From positions 186,001-250,000 of the forward strand of contig NZ_JGZU01000003.1 of assembly GCF_000741765.1 (NCBI RefSeq): DNA of 64,000 nt. The letters are read 5' to 3'. Source of the DNA: Bifidobacterium tsurumiense. GTDB taxonomy: Bacteria > Actinomycetota > Actinomycetes > Actinomycetales > Bifidobacteriaceae. The notes below the pieces were generated by a model, which was not told the DNA's origin, ran no database searches, and saw only the letters and a list, made by a program, of their open reading frames with translations. Of this stretch, positions 38,459 through 47,528 are shown one piece after another; the first letter of the stretch is position 1; every line of letters starts with the position of its first letter. The translations under genes and the position numbers were made by a program.

Positions 38459-39322
38459 TCAATGATTCGAAGCCTTGACGGCCTGACCTACCAGATCAAC
38501 GATTGCCTCAGCGACTCGAAGAGGATGTTCGGTCGCACTGAAATGCCCGCAATCCTCGATAACCCGCATCCGCACCTCACTGCGCGTCATCGCTTGGGAT
38601 ATCGGCTCCATAACAGCTGGAGGACTTGAAGGATCCAAATCACCGCATAACACCAAAGCAGGCACTGCAATCTTGGGCAGTTCCGCGTTGAGATCGGGTC
38701 TTCCCGCCGCCATTCGCTGCCTCCAAGCCACCCCTTCAGGCGTCTGCGACTGAATCAAGGCAGCAAACATTGCAGTGAAATCCGCTGAACGCTTCACTGT
38801 CGAGTCATGAAGCTGAGGAGCCGCAAAATGCATGACCGCATCCACTGTTTGCGAAGATTCGCATTCCTGAGCGATATGCAGACGCCTCGCACGCGCCTCA
38901 TCGCTATCGGCATCCGCCTTCGTATCGAGCAATCCAATCGCAGCAACGGCTTCTGGATGCCTGCGATGGATATCGAGCACCACGTACCCGCCCATTGACA
39001 GGCCCACCCACACAGCCCGCTGATATCCTGCATCACGAATCAACTGCACATATGCATCTGCAAGTCTGTCCATGGCCTGCTCATATGCGCCATCTTCAGC
39101 AATTGGTCCGGTCGCCGATTCATCGGGCACTGCCGACTCCCCTGCGCCAGGCATATCCGGCGCCCAGATAGGAAATGGCTCCAGACCTGCGTGCTCCGAC
39201 ATATGCGCAATTTGCTGTGCGCACTCATCCCACATGTGATGGTCCACAGGGAAACCATGGACGAGAACCAATGGCAATCCCTGACCATCGGCGTATGACG
39301 TGTTATGCAATGAAATCCCCAC
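38459..39322 (-). CDS. Alpha/beta hydrolase
   Basis: 287 residues. Alpha/beta-hydrolase fold 1: oxyanion-hole region LVLVHGFPVDHHMWD near residue 20, nucleophile elbow VGLSMGGYVV (Ser about 110), and a C-terminal Asp/His pair in VLCGDLDPSSPP and VIEDCGHFSATEHP. No signal peptide. The substrate is unknown; relatives include esterases and 3-oxoadipate-lactonase-like enzymes. GTG 39322 is preferred to GTG 39328 because AAGGAG is then spaced six bases away. It leads directly into nudC. Confidence 0.87.
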   Translation of the reverse strand: MGISLHNTSYADGQGLPLVLVHGFPVDHHMWDECAQQIAHMSEHAGLEPFPIWAPDMPGAGESAVPDESATGPIAEDGAYEQAMDRLADAYVQLIRDAGYQRAVWVGLSMGGYVVLDIHRRHPEAVAAIGLLDTKADADSDEARARRLHIAQECESSQTVDAVMHFAAPQLHDSTVKRSADFTAMFAALIQSQTPEGVAWRQRMAAGRPDLNAELPKIAVPALVLCGDLDPSSPPAVMEPISQAMTRSEVRMRVIEDCGHFSATEHPLRVAEAIVDLVGQAVKASNH

Positions 39323-39439
39323 TGTCACTCCTTTCCAATCCGATCTTCCGCTCTGATATGCGATTGCTGCTGCACACGGCGCGCCTGTGCTCAGCCTCCG
39401 ACTGCATACGCCGGAACTGCCAGTGTTCAGCCGGCGTAT

Positions 39440-40072
39440 TCACACACCCGCCCAAGCCAATGCCTTGCGCACAATAGCCCCATGACCATTCGCCATCTGC
39501 TCGATGAACACATCGATGCGTGCATCATGAGGATCGCACCATTCCACATCCAATGTCTCATCCTGAGGCTTGCAATCTCCCGGAATAGGGACGATATAGC
39601 ACAAAGCGATGCTGTGTTGGCGAGGATCATAGAATTCCGACAAACCCGGCGTCGGGAAGAATTCTGCAACGGTGAAGGGCTGCAGGCATTGCGGCAGCAC
39701 AGGCAATGCAATATCACCCAAATCCTTGGCAATATTTCGAGCTATGGCTTCGCGCAAAGACTCATGGAATAACACTCTGCCAGCAATGAGCGTTCGTTCA
39801 ATGGAACCGTGCTCATCGACCCGAAGCAGTGAACCCACGCTCACGATTCGGCCGAGATCGTCAGTGCGCACGGGCACGATTTCCACATAAGGAATCGGAA
39901 CCTGCCGACGAATCCGCTCTATTTCAGGGCGATCCAACCAGCCTGGAGGATTGCTCCCACCGAAATCCTCAGGGGTGACATTATCGAATTCGCCGCGACG
40001 ACGCCCTGCGTCGAAGTCATCATCATCAGGCACTTCATCATTCAACACTGGCATGCCACTATTATGCGACAT
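39440..40072 (-). CDS. DUF4916 (Nudix-like) protein
   Basis: 210 residues. It resembles the actinobacterial DUF4916 family, a Nudix-fold group: PGWLDRPEIERIRRQVPIPYVEIVPVRTDDLGRIVSVGSLLRV, TLIAGRVLFHESLREAIARNIAKDLGDIALP, and EFYDPRQHSIALCYIVPIPGDCKPQDETLDVEWC. The canonical Nudix box is degenerate (GRVLFHESLREAIARNIAKDLG keeps only part of the RExxEE pattern), so catalysis is uncertain. The first 45 residues are acidic and probably disordered. It is divergent from thioredoxin across 321 bases. Confidence 0.78.
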   Translation of the reverse strand: MSHNSGMPVLNDEVPDDDDFDAGRRRGEFDNVTPEDFGGSNPPGWLDRPEIERIRRQVPIPYVEIVPVRTDDLGRIVSVGSLLRVDEHGSIERTLIAGRVLFHESLREAIARNIAKDLGDIALPVLPQCLQPFTVAEFFPTPGLSEFYDPRQHSIALCYIVPIPGDCKPQDETLDVEWCDPHDARIDVFIEQMANGHGAIVRKALAWAGV

Positions 40073-40393
40073 GCCTCAAACCGATGCGCAACACAGGAAG
40101 GTATTTCGTAGGTATTTCGCAAGGCAGGATTGTTTCCACATGCAGAGCGTATTTGTTTCATTGACGACCAAAGCCACGAGCGTATCCACGACGCTGGCGA
40201 CCTGCATATCACTGCCTGCTGTATCCACAATCGGAACACCTTGAAAAACGGCCTTATTTCTCAACTTCCTTAGTGTCGTTGAGCGATTGAGAATCTCAGC
40301 GAAATATTCCGACTCAGCGGTATTTTCCTGTCAGCATATGAACTACCCCTATGGGGTATGCTGTGGTCACGTCAAAAAGGTAAGGAGTCGACT
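40073..40393. other. Divergent intergenic region, DUF4916 gene to trx
   Basis: A 321-base interval. The only structure I can support is the CsoR-like dyad near its right end and the trx ribosome binding site (AAGGAG at 40382-40387). No further coding frame with a credible start was seen. Confidence 0.5.
40344..40358 (+). promoter_or_regulatory. CsoR-family-like operator upstream of trx
   Basis: TACCCC-TAT-GGGGTA is a perfect dyad (6-bp arms, 3-base centre). Its right end overlaps a -10-like TATGCT (40357-40362). C4/G4 dyads flanked by TA are characteristic of the CsoR/RcnR/CstR repressor family, which respond to copper, nickel/cobalt or persulfides. Confidence 0.5.
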
Positions 40394-40723
40394 ATGGCAA
40401 CTACGACACTGAACAGCAAGAACTTTGAATCAACCATCACCGACAACGATCTCGTTTTCGTGGACTTCTGGGCCACTTGGTGTGGACCGTGCAAGGCTTT
40501 CGGCCCCGTGTACGACAAGGCCAGCGAGAAGAACCCCGAGATTGTGTTCGGCAAGGTGGATATCGACCAGAACCAGGAACTGGCCGCAGCCGCAGACATC
40601 CAGGCAGTGCCTACTTTGATGGTGACCAAGAAGGGCAAGGTCATCTACAAGCAGGCAGGTGCATTGCGTGGCTCCGATCTCGACAAGCTGATCGAGCAGG
40701 CAAAGAACTTCGAACTCAAGTAA
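40394..40723 (+). CDS. trx: Thioredoxin
   Basis: 109 residues, the normal length. The redox motif WCGPC is at residues 29-33, with the buried Asp in VFVDFWATW and the cis-Pro in AVPTLMVTKKG. It reduces disulfides of cytosolic targets using thioredoxin reductase, which is not in this window. AAGGAG lies seven bases before ATG 40394. The promoter region carries a CsoR-like dyad, suggesting control by copper or reactive sulfur. The gene stands alone, ended by a strong terminator. Confidence 0.96.
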   Translation: MATTTLNSKNFESTITDNDLVFVDFWATWCGPCKAFGPVYDKASEKNPEIVFGKVDIDQNQELAAAADIQAVPTLMVTKKGKVIYKQAGALRGSDLDKLIEQAKNFELK

Positions 40724-40744
40724 TCGCCCAACGGCGGAATAACA

Positions 40745-40798
40745 AACCGTCTTCTGAAATGCACAAGGTGTGTACTGCACTTCAGAAGGCGGTTTTTT
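40745..40798 (+). terminator. Rho-independent terminator of trx
   Basis: AACCGTCTTCTGAA and TTCAGAAGGCGGTT form a long stem with one wobble, extended inward by TGCA pairing, followed by a run of six T (40793-40798). It lies 22 bases past the trx stop. Confidence 0.88.
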
Positions 40799-40913
40799 CG
40801 TAGGTTCAGGATGTTCTGTTATCATTGTGCGCGGTGCGCCCGCGTCGATGAGGTTTGAACATAAGAAAACATCGAAGCGGGACCTAGGTAATGTAGGCCC
40901 ATCAAGGAGCATA

Positions 40914-41915
40914 ATGGCAAGCCATCGCAAGCAAGTGCCCACCCTGAAATCCCTGAGCAAACGCCAGTGGATGAAGATAACGGCAACGGCGGCAGCGATT
41001 AGCCTGCTCGCGGGAGTAGGCGTTATCTCCCGCACGTTCTATGTGTCCGCCAACCCGGTGGCACAGGTGACTGAGTATTCGGCAACTGATTCAAATGCAC
41101 TCGACGTGTCCCGTGGCACTTCCCGCGACGCTCTCAACGGTGAGACTTCGTATATCACGGTGAAGATCAACGGTCAGTCTCGAGTGGTTTTGGGAACGGA
41201 TTTTACCGATGTGAAATCGGTTTTGGATGCCGGTGATATCACGCTTGAATCCAATGACACGGTATCTCCCTCGTTGACCACCAAAGTGGATGAATCCACG
41301 GTCATCACCATTGAACGCGCAGGTGCGCAATTGGAAACCTCTGACGAATCCATTGCGTTCAATGTCGTCAAAAAAGAAACCTCCGATCTCCCGGCAGGAA
41401 CCGAGAAGGTGGAGACCGAGGGCGAGGAAGGCGTCATGGAAACCACAAGCCTTGTGACTCGCGCCGGCGACAAGGTGGTATCTTCCAATATTTTCGCTTC
41501 CTATGTGAAGAAAGCCCCGGTTGACAAGGTCATTTTGGTAGGTACCGGATCTACCTCATCTTCTTCGTCATCTTCATCGAGCACATCCACCGATATCGGC
41601 ACCACAGTGCCAGCAGGCGAGATGCAGCAGTGGGCTCATGATTATTTGATTGCCAATGGCTACACAGAGGCCGATTTCACGGCAACTGTGTACATCATCA
41701 CCCATGAGTCGGGATGGCGTGTGAATGCCACCAATGCCAGCTCAGGCGCCTACGGCCTGCCACAGGCTCTGCCGGGCAGCAAGATGGCTTCTGCAGGATC
41801 CGATTGGGCGACAAATTATCAGACACAGCTCAAGTGGTTCTGGATGTACTGCGCCAGCAGATATGGTTCTATCCAAGGTGCATACAACTATTGGATCGCC
41901 AACCACTCATACTGA
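40914..41915 (+). CDS. DUF348/G5-domain secreted muralytic protein (resuscitation-factor-like)
   Basis: 333 residues from ATG 40914 with AAGGAG four bases upstream. An uncleaved or signal-type N-terminal helix (MKITATAAAISLLAGVGVI). Then a DUF348 segment (ITVKINGQSRVVLGTDFTDVKSVLDAG..., about 78-135), a G5 domain (about 145-215, ending VVSSNIFASYVKKAPVDKVILVGTG), a Ser-rich linker, and a C-terminal lysozyme-like domain with the likely catalytic Glu in IITHESGWRVNATN followed by SGAYGLPQALPGSKM. G5 domains bind peptidoglycan sugars, so a cell-wall hydrolase on the outer face is inferred. The terminator of trx separates it from the gene before. Confidence 0.88.
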   Translation: MASHRKQVPTLKSLSKRQWMKITATAAAISLLAGVGVISRTFYVSANPVAQVTEYSATDSNALDVSRGTSRDALNGETSYITVKINGQSRVVLGTDFTDVKSVLDAGDITLESNDTVSPSLTTKVDESTVITIERAGAQLETSDESIAFNVVKKETSDLPAGTEKVETEGEEGVMETTSLVTRAGDKVVSSNIFASYVKKAPVDKVILVGTGSTSSSSSSSSSTSTDIGTTVPAGEMQQWAHDYLIANGYTEADFTATVYIITHESGWRVNATNASSGAYGLPQALPGSKMASAGSDWATNYQTQLKWFWMYCASRYGSIQGAYNYWIANHSY

Positions 41916-42217
41916 TTGACAATATCATTGATGTTTTGAGCCTCGTACCGTTCGGTGCGGGGCTCAAAACATATCCGTCCGTTGTTATTCACGACTTCGG
42001 ATACCATGGATATTGTCTACGACAGGTTGCTGCACCGTGGCCGCAACAGAAATCCGGACAACGGTGTATCATATCTTGGTCACGAACAAGGCTACCGACT
42101 GGGGATGGGAACGCCGATTCTCTATGCCGGCATGCTACTAGCCGCTCTTCAACGGCTTGAAAAGTCCCAATCGCGCCAAAAACCGTTTGGGCCCGCCAAT
42201 GCGTCGAAAGAACTTAG
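41916..42217. other. Intergenic region upstream of the MFS exporter
   Basis: A 302-base interval. The first part holds the terminator. The rest contains short frames without ribosome binding sites and no dyad I could support as an operator. Confidence 0.4.
41933..41970 (+). terminator. Terminator of the G5 muralytic gene
   Basis: GTTTTGAGCCTCGTACC (41933-41949) pairs with GGTGCGGGGCTCAAAAC (41954-41970) with two G-U wobbles and a 4-base loop, 18 bases past the stop. Confidence 0.72.
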
Positions 42218-43951
42218 ATGTCGAAGAATCGTCACTTGTCAACAATAAAACAGCAGCGAAGTCAAGCTTTATCGAGCGAAGACACCTTCCGTGACGGACA
42301 TTTGACGAAACCGGCATTTATCTCACTCGCCATTCTCACCTTCATCACATTCGTCGGCAATTTCACCCAGCTTCAGCTCAGCGCCGCATTGCCAACAATC
42401 GTTGCGGAATTCAAGATCAATGTGACAACAGGACAATGGATGACTTCGGTCTTCCAGTTGGTTATGGGTGTTATGGTGCCTTTGACCGCCTTCTTGACCA
42501 GGCGATTCTCCACCCGCCATATTGTGATCACTTCGATGATCGTGTTCACGATTGGCTCTGCAATCGCCTTGACCGCTCCCACATTCCTACTCGTTTTACT
42601 GGGACGCACACTGGAAGCCATAGGAACAGGCGTAATGTGGCCAGTTCTGCAGATCACCGTATTCTCCATCTACCCTATGTCTCGTCGTGGGGTTGCCATG
42701 GGCACTGTCGGCATGGCCATGAGTGTCGCCCCTGCACTCGGGCCGACCATAGGCGGTTGGCAGACCGATGCCAATGGCTGGCGCTCAATATTCCTCTCGC
42801 TTACAATTATCGGTGCAATCGCCATCGTGCTTGCAGTGGTATTCCTGCGTAACTTCGGAGCACAAGATCGAAACGCACAAGCGGACCTGTTCTCGGCCAG
42901 CCTCTCAGTCATTGGTTTTGGCGGATTGATGTTTGGCTTCACCAATATCGAGTCGTATCCATTCGATAACCCCATGGTTTGGGGTCCAATGGTTATTGGC
43001 ATACTTGGCATCGCCTGGTTCATTATGCGGCAAATTCACACTGCGCGTCGCTTTGAAGAGCTCCGCGAAGCACACCGAAAGGCCCGTGCCGCCGGCAGTG
43101 AGGTGCCGCCAGCAGCAATGCAACACAAGGGACGAGCCATTCAGCCACCACTGCTGAACCTCGGTGTTTTGCGCAATCGAAGCTTCACCATAGGAACCAT
43201 ATGCGCATCATTAAGCTTCTTCGCTTTTAGCTCCATTGTGGTGATTATTCCGTTGTACATTCAAAATGATCGAGGGTTCTCCTCCACAATGAGCGGTCTG
43301 ATCATGCTGCCGGGCGCCTTTGGCATGTGCATCGCCCAGTTCTTCGGCGGCAAACTGCTTGATCGATTCGGAGCCCGACCTGTTGCGCTTACCGGATCCA
43401 TAACCCTGTTTTTCGGCACTATCATGATGAGTCTTCTGGGAATGCATACTTGGATTTGGTGGATTTCGATCTGGCAATTCGTCCGCCAAATCGGCATGGG
43501 ATTCGTGCTGATGCCCATCACCACATGGTCATTGAACTGCTTGGAACCACATGAAGTCTCAGCCGGTTCAGCGGTGACCAATACCGCCCGGCAAATTGCC
43601 GGTGCCATCGGTGCCCCTATTTTGGTTATCAGCATGGAAGCCTTCACCAAACTGCGTCATGCAAGTCTTGGTGGCACACCGCAAACCGCAATTCAGGCAA
43701 GCGTATTCGGAGTGCAATCTGCTTTGCATATCAGCGCAGCCATATGCTTCATCATGGTGCTGCTGGTGTTCTTCGGAGTCAAAGGCAATGGCGCCGGTTC
43801 AACCCATGACACCGTGCAACGAGCCATGGCGCGTGTCCACATGGTGCACCCCCATTTGCCTTCGATCGCAGGCCATCAGATCAATATCGGGTCCCATCGG
43901 GCTCAGGGCAATCATGAACACGGGCCACAAGCATCAAGCGTGGAGGAATAA
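42218..43951 (+). CDS. MFS drug exporter, DHA2 (EmrB/QacA) family
   Basis: 577 residues with a 14-helix pattern. The N-terminal half has LTFITFVGNFTQLQLSAALPTIVAEF, GQWMTSVFQLVMGVMVPLTAFLTRRF and GRTLEAIGTGVMWPVLQ. Motif C of antiporters is visible in VGMAMSVAPALGPTIGGWQTDANGWRSIF. A basic cytoplasmic loop (RFEELREAHRKARAAGSEVPP) separates the halves. Proton-driven export of hydrophobic compounds is inferred; the substrate is unknown. The last 55 residues are hydrophilic and His-rich (VHMVHPHLP...GHQINIGSHRAQGNHEHG), not usual in EmrB. The ribosome binding site is weak (GAAAG). No regulator gene is adjacent. Confidence 0.9.
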   Translation: MSKNRHLSTIKQQRSQALSSEDTFRDGHLTKPAFISLAILTFITFVGNFTQLQLSAALPTIVAEFKINVTTGQWMTSVFQLVMGVMVPLTAFLTRRFSTRHIVITSMIVFTIGSAIALTAPTFLLVLLGRTLEAIGTGVMWPVLQITVFSIYPMSRRGVAMGTVGMAMSVAPALGPTIGGWQTDANGWRSIFLSLTIIGAIAIVLAVVFLRNFGAQDRNAQADLFSASLSVIGFGGLMFGFTNIESYPFDNPMVWGPMVIGILGIAWFIMRQIHTARRFEELREAHRKARAAGSEVPPAAMQHKGRAIQPPLLNLGVLRNRSFTIGTICASLSFFAFSSIVVIIPLYIQNDRGFSSTMSGLIMLPGAFGMCIAQFFGGKLLDRFGARPVALTGSITLFFGTIMMSLLGMHTWIWWISIWQFVRQIGMGFVLMPITTWSLNCLEPHEVSAGSAVTNTARQIAGAIGAPILVISMEAFTKLRHASLGGTPQTAIQASVFGVQSALHISAAICFIMVLLVFFGVKGNGAGSTHDTVQRAMARVHMVHPHLPSIAGHQINIGSHRAQGNHEHGPQASSVEE

Positions 43952-44070
43952 ACCGCACTCCCCCGAAACAGAAAGATGTCCAAACAGCCATCACATCCTG
44001 CTTCGAGGTATGAATCATCACATTCGATGCAATGAATATGCCGGCAGATAATCCTTACGCCTTACAGGCC

Positions 44071-45348
44071 TTATGCCTGACCGGTAAGCGTTAAATACAC
44101 AAGAACCACATTCAGACAAATGATGACCGCACCTACTGCAATGCACAGCAAGTGCTTGCCCAGCCCATCACGCCACGAACCCATGATTTCGGCGCTTCGA
44201 GTGTAACGCATAAGAGGAATTATGGCGAAGGGGATGCCGAGTGACAATACCACTTGTCCCACAATCAATGCCATCGTGGGATTGGATGAGAACCACAGCA
44301 CAAGCAGAGCCGGGACGAGTGTGATTACTCTGCACAGCCACATGGGCAGTTCATAATGCAATAGGCCTTTGGCGATTTGCGAACCTGCATAGGTGCCCAC
44401 TGCTGTTGAAGATAACGACGATGCCAATAATCCAATAGAGAACACCACACCGACGCCGGGACCCAATACGCGGACAATTGCCTGTTGCGCTCCTTCGATG
44501 GTATCCGTCCCAGTCACACCGAATAAGGAATGAGCCGCTAGAACCAACAGTGCCAAATTCACCGTTCCGGCCAGAAGCAGAGCCCAGACCACATCCACCT
44601 TTGAACCGGTAAGCAACCGCTTGATACTGGGCTTTTCACGCCCCGCAGAATAATGATCATTCACCAGAGTGGAATGCAGATAGATGGCGTGAGGCATCAC
44701 CGTCGCACCCAAAATGGACGAAGCCATAAGCACCGAATCAGGAGTGGTAAAACGCGGAACCAGGCCGCTGAGCACATTACCGGCCGATGGAGGATCGATA
44801 ACCAAACCTGCAACGAAACCAAAAGTGATGATCAAGAGCAGGCCAATAATCAACTTTTCAAAAACACGATGCGCCTTGCCACCTTGGAAGAGCAATAATC
44901 CCGTGGAAACCACGCCGATTATGCAACCGCCGAGAAACATGGGTAATCCGAAAAGCAGATTCAGGGCTATTGCCCCACCGATCACTTCAGCAAGATCCGT
45001 GGCGATGGCAATGATTTCAGCCTGAACGAAGAAGGCAATACGCCCGACCTTGCCGAGCCGCTCCCCCAAAATCTGAGGCAGCGATTTGCCTGTGACTATT
45101 CCTAATTTGGCGCTTTGATATTGGATCAGCACACTCATGGCATTGGCCAGCACCAAAACCCACACCAGCAAATATCCGTAACGGGCACCCGAGGTGATAT
45201 TTGCCGCCACATTGCCTGGATCGACATACGCCACTGCGGCAACGAAGGCCGGCCCCAGAATCGATGTCAGCGCATGCGGCCGTTCAGCTCCAACGGTTTC
45301 ATCATCACGCACCTGCTGTTCCAAATCTGTCACAATGCTCCCCGTCAT
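44071..45348 (-). CDS. mntH: Nramp-family Mn2+/H+ symporter
   Basis: 425 residues, 11 membrane helices. Nramp signatures: AYVDPGNVAANITSGARYGYLLVWVL (the metal-binding DPGN in helix 1) and ILGATVMPHAIYLHSTLV (MPH in helix 6), both complete. It imports manganese with protons. It follows the HNH nuclease gene after 122 bases on the same strand. I saw no yybP-ykoY riboswitch or clear MntR box in that gap, only a short TCGGT/ACCGA dyad at about 45356-45371. Confidence 0.95.
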   Translation of the reverse strand: MTGSIVTDLEQQVRDDETVGAERPHALTSILGPAFVAAVAYVDPGNVAANITSGARYGYLLVWVLVLANAMSVLIQYQSAKLGIVTGKSLPQILGERLGKVGRIAFFVQAEIIAIATDLAEVIGGAIALNLLFGLPMFLGGCIIGVVSTGLLLFQGGKAHRVFEKLIIGLLLIITFGFVAGLVIDPPSAGNVLSGLVPRFTTPDSVLMASSILGATVMPHAIYLHSTLVNDHYSAGREKPSIKRLLTGSKVDVVWALLLAGTVNLALLVLAAHSLFGVTGTDTIEGAQQAIVRVLGPGVGVVFSIGLLASSLSSTAVGTYAGSQIAKGLLHYELPMWLCRVITLVPALLVLWFSSNPTMALIVGQVVLSLGIPFAIIPLMRYTRSAEIMGSWRDGLGKHLLCIAVGAVIICLNVVLVYLTLTGQA

Positions 45349-45470
45349 TACCCTCGGTACGTCTACCGATATACATCCACTTCATTTCATCGGCGTATCA
45401 TCCGCCCACCGCAAACAGTCCCCGGTGAAGAACTTCTCATCCCGAGACTTGCAGACACACTACTTCTAGA

Positions 45471-46214
45471 TTAAGGCAATTGCTGCGCAGGGCAAGAGCG
45501 CAATACGGATTTCATCGCGCGTTTTTCAGCTGTGGTTACGGTCAAGGAATATGTGGATTTTACTGCGATCTGTTTGGCGACATAGGTGCAACGGTATGCA
45601 CTATTCGTAGGCAACCAATACGCTGCAGAAGCTGAACCTTTTTCCTGGTTTGCAGGTCCATCCACGGCCAAGAGATTATTCATATCATTGCCGAAGCGAT
45701 ATCGTTTTGCACTATCCCAATTTCTAGCACCGGACTGCCAGGCATTCTCCAAAGCCACAACATGATCGATTTGCACTGCGGCGCTGGTTTGCGGTCCACG
45801 CACAAAATTGATCGTCTTTCCTGTGTATGGATCTTGCAATATGCCTGACGCCACCTTGCAGCCGCCCGCTACCGTGTATGTCACATTGCTCAGGTCACGG
45901 GCCAGCACATCCTCACGGACATCGCAACCGTTTCCATCACTGTCGGTCTGGCGATATCCGAATAGATCACGATCATATCCGGCCTTGCTTGGATTATCGT
46001 CAACTGATAGCGCGTCAAGCGCATCGGATGCGGGACCTGTGGCGACATATTCTCCGGTAATTTCACCTATGGGCTGGCTCACCTGAGGTAGCCATATTCC
46101 GATGGTGATGCCGATGACGACGGCAATGACCAGTAGGATCAACACCCGTTCCGTGAGGCTGGTCCCACTGAATCTACGTTTGCGCCAACGGGTTTGAACT
46201 CTTCTGCGAGGCAT
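45471..46214 (-). CDS. Membrane-anchored HNH nuclease (DUF1524/GmrSD C-terminal type)
   Basis: 247 residues. A basic N-terminus precedes one membrane helix (VLILLVIAVVIGITIGIWL, about residues 25-43). The outer domain has the DUF1524 HNH pattern: VQIDHVVALENAWQSGA (His of ssHNH), then NDMNNLLAVDGPANQEKGSAS with the Asn, and AYWLPTNSAYRC. Cysteine pairs suit an exported protein. Homologues in actinobacteria are extracellular nucleases, possibly for nutrient scavenging. Its ATG overlaps the stop of the aldo/keto reductase gene by one base (TGATG), so translation is coupled. Confidence 0.88.
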   Translation of the reverse strand: MPRRRVQTRWRKRRFSGTSLTERVLILLVIAVVIGITIGIWLPQVSQPIGEITGEYVATGPASDALDALSVDDNPSKAGYDRDLFGYRQTDSDGNGCDVREDVLARDLSNVTYTVAGGCKVASGILQDPYTGKTINFVRGPQTSAAVQIDHVVALENAWQSGARNWDSAKRYRFGNDMNNLLAVDGPANQEKGSASAAYWLPTNSAYRCTYVAKQIAVKSTYSLTVTTAEKRAMKSVLRSCPAQQLP

Positions 46215-47056
46215 CAGGCGTATGTGAAGGTCAATGGGTCATGACCGGCGCGTTGTGGACCGTCCAAGGCGTCGATTGCATGATGCTCTTCCTCGGTAAG
46301 ACTGAATCCAAATAGGTCGATATTCTGCCGCTGCCGCTCAGCATGCACGGATTTGGGAATGATAATCGTGCCATTCTCAATATGCCAACGCAAAATCACT
46401 TGCGCTTCAGAAACGCCATGCTTCTGAGCAATCGATTCGATAAGCCCATCGCCTGCTTTCAGGTCGGCGCCGCGGGCCATTGGCGAATACGCTTCTACGG
46501 CAATATCATGAGATTTGCAATACTCAACCACATTGCGCTGTTGCCATGTGGGATGCAGCTCAATTTGGTTCACCGTCGGATATTCACCGGTTTGTTCATG
46601 CAGCTTATCGAGATGTTCGGGCAGGAAATTGCATACGCCCAAAGTGCGAATCCGGCCCTCTTCCCGAAGACGGACAAATGCCTTCCACGTTTCATCGGAA
46701 CGCCAGTCGAAAGGAGTCGGCCAATGAATCATATACATATCGACATATTCGACCTGAAGCAGTTTCAACTGGCGTTCAAAGGCCTTCAAAGCACTGTCAT
46801 ATCCCTGCTCGGAATCGCGCAGTTTTGTGGTCAGCCACAACTGTTTGCGAAGTTCGCCGTTGTTGAATCCCGTTGACGCGAGCGCTCTTCCGACGCCAGC
46901 TTCGTTGTTATAGCCGGCTGCGCCATCGATATGACGGTATCCAACTTCCAAAGCGCTTTCCACAACAGGAACCACGCCCTCATCGTCAATGCGCAGCACT
47001 CCTAGCCCTATTTGCGGAATCGTATTGCCATCACGCAGACTGATGGTCTCAATCAT
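46214..47056 (-). CDS. Aldo/keto reductase (2,5-diketo-D-gluconate reductase type)
   Basis: 280 residues. NADPH-dependent TIM barrel of the AKR5 type: IPQIGLGVLRIDD, VGYRHIDGAAGYNNEAGVGRAL (Asp and Tyr of the catalytic tetrad), LWLTTKLRDSEQGYDSALKAFERQLKLL (Lys), YVDMYMIHWPTP (His), and the cofactor-binding VILRWHIENGTIIIPKSVHAERQRQNIDLFGFSL. Start ATG 47056 follows GGGAG at five bases; GTG 47062 is less well placed. First gene of a coupled pair with the HNH nuclease. The physiological substrate is unknown. Confidence 0.93.
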   Translation of the reverse strand: MIETISLRDGNTIPQIGLGVLRIDDEGVVPVVESALEVGYRHIDGAAGYNNEAGVGRALASTGFNNGELRKQLWLTTKLRDSEQGYDSALKAFERQLKLLQVEYVDMYMIHWPTPFDWRSDETWKAFVRLREEGRIRTLGVCNFLPEHLDKLHEQTGEYPTVNQIELHPTWQQRNVVEYCKSHDIAVEAYSPMARGADLKAGDGLIESIAQKHGVSEAQVILRWHIENGTIIIPKSVHAERQRQNIDLFGFSLTEEEHHAIDALDGPQRAGHDPLTFTYA

Positions 47057-47243
47057 ATGCACTCCCTCATCGTCGATACCAAAGCTCAGCTCATCTGATT
47101 ATGCCATTGCCTCATGTCGTGTATAACTTACCCACGCCTTATCTACTATAGTTTTTGGCAATCACTGCCATCCTTCCGATGTTTCCAATCACTCCAATTG
47201 CAATATAGATGGTTCTCAGTGATCAAGTTCAATGCATAACTCC

Positions 47244-47253
47244 ATCACGTGAT
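47244..47253. promoter_or_regulatory. Palindrome ATCACGTGAT
   Basis: Perfect 10-bp dyad in the divergent region. It shares ATCA...TGAT ends with the second dyad at 47374. Possible operator half-pair; seen only as symmetry. Confidence 0.25.
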
Positions 47254-47373
47254 AGCGAAGCAACCTATTAAAAATCGCAATTCATACCTTTTATGCAACT
47301 GATGATGCCTTCAAAACACCCAACAATGACGTTTTGGACGCAAGTTCATTCTTACCCGATGTGGAATGTTTCT

Positions 47374-47387
47374 ATCAGGTACCTGAT
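47374..47387. promoter_or_regulatory. Palindrome ATCAGGTACCTGAT
   Basis: Perfect 14-bp dyad, 142 bases before the GH3 start codon. A candidate operator for a sugar-responsive repressor. Confidence 0.35.
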
Positions 47388-47528
47388 TGCGCGATGTTGC
47401 TCAAGAAGATACCTGTCAGCCTATCCGTAAGAACAGAAGGAAGGAACAATGAAAGGCATTTGCAAGCCCACCAGCTCACTAATCACATGCTTTACCGACA
47501 TCTCCATACACCTTTCGGAGGTGAAATC

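Larger units (their letters stand above)
47057..47528. other. AT-rich intergenic region between aldo/keto reductase and GH3 gene
   Basis: A 472-base divergent interval, clearly more AT-rich than flanking genes. It contains two perfect short palindromes (47244-47253 and 47374-47387) and the GH3 ribosome binding site GGAGGTG. Frames here lack credible starts. It must hold promoters for both divergent genes, but I could not assign hexamers with confidence. Confidence 0.5.

Noticed and set aside
45349-45470. Manganese riboswitch or MntR box upstream of mntH
   Set aside because: No yybP-ykoY core or recognised MntR dyad could be read; only a 5-bp TCGGT/ACCGA repeat, too weak to call.
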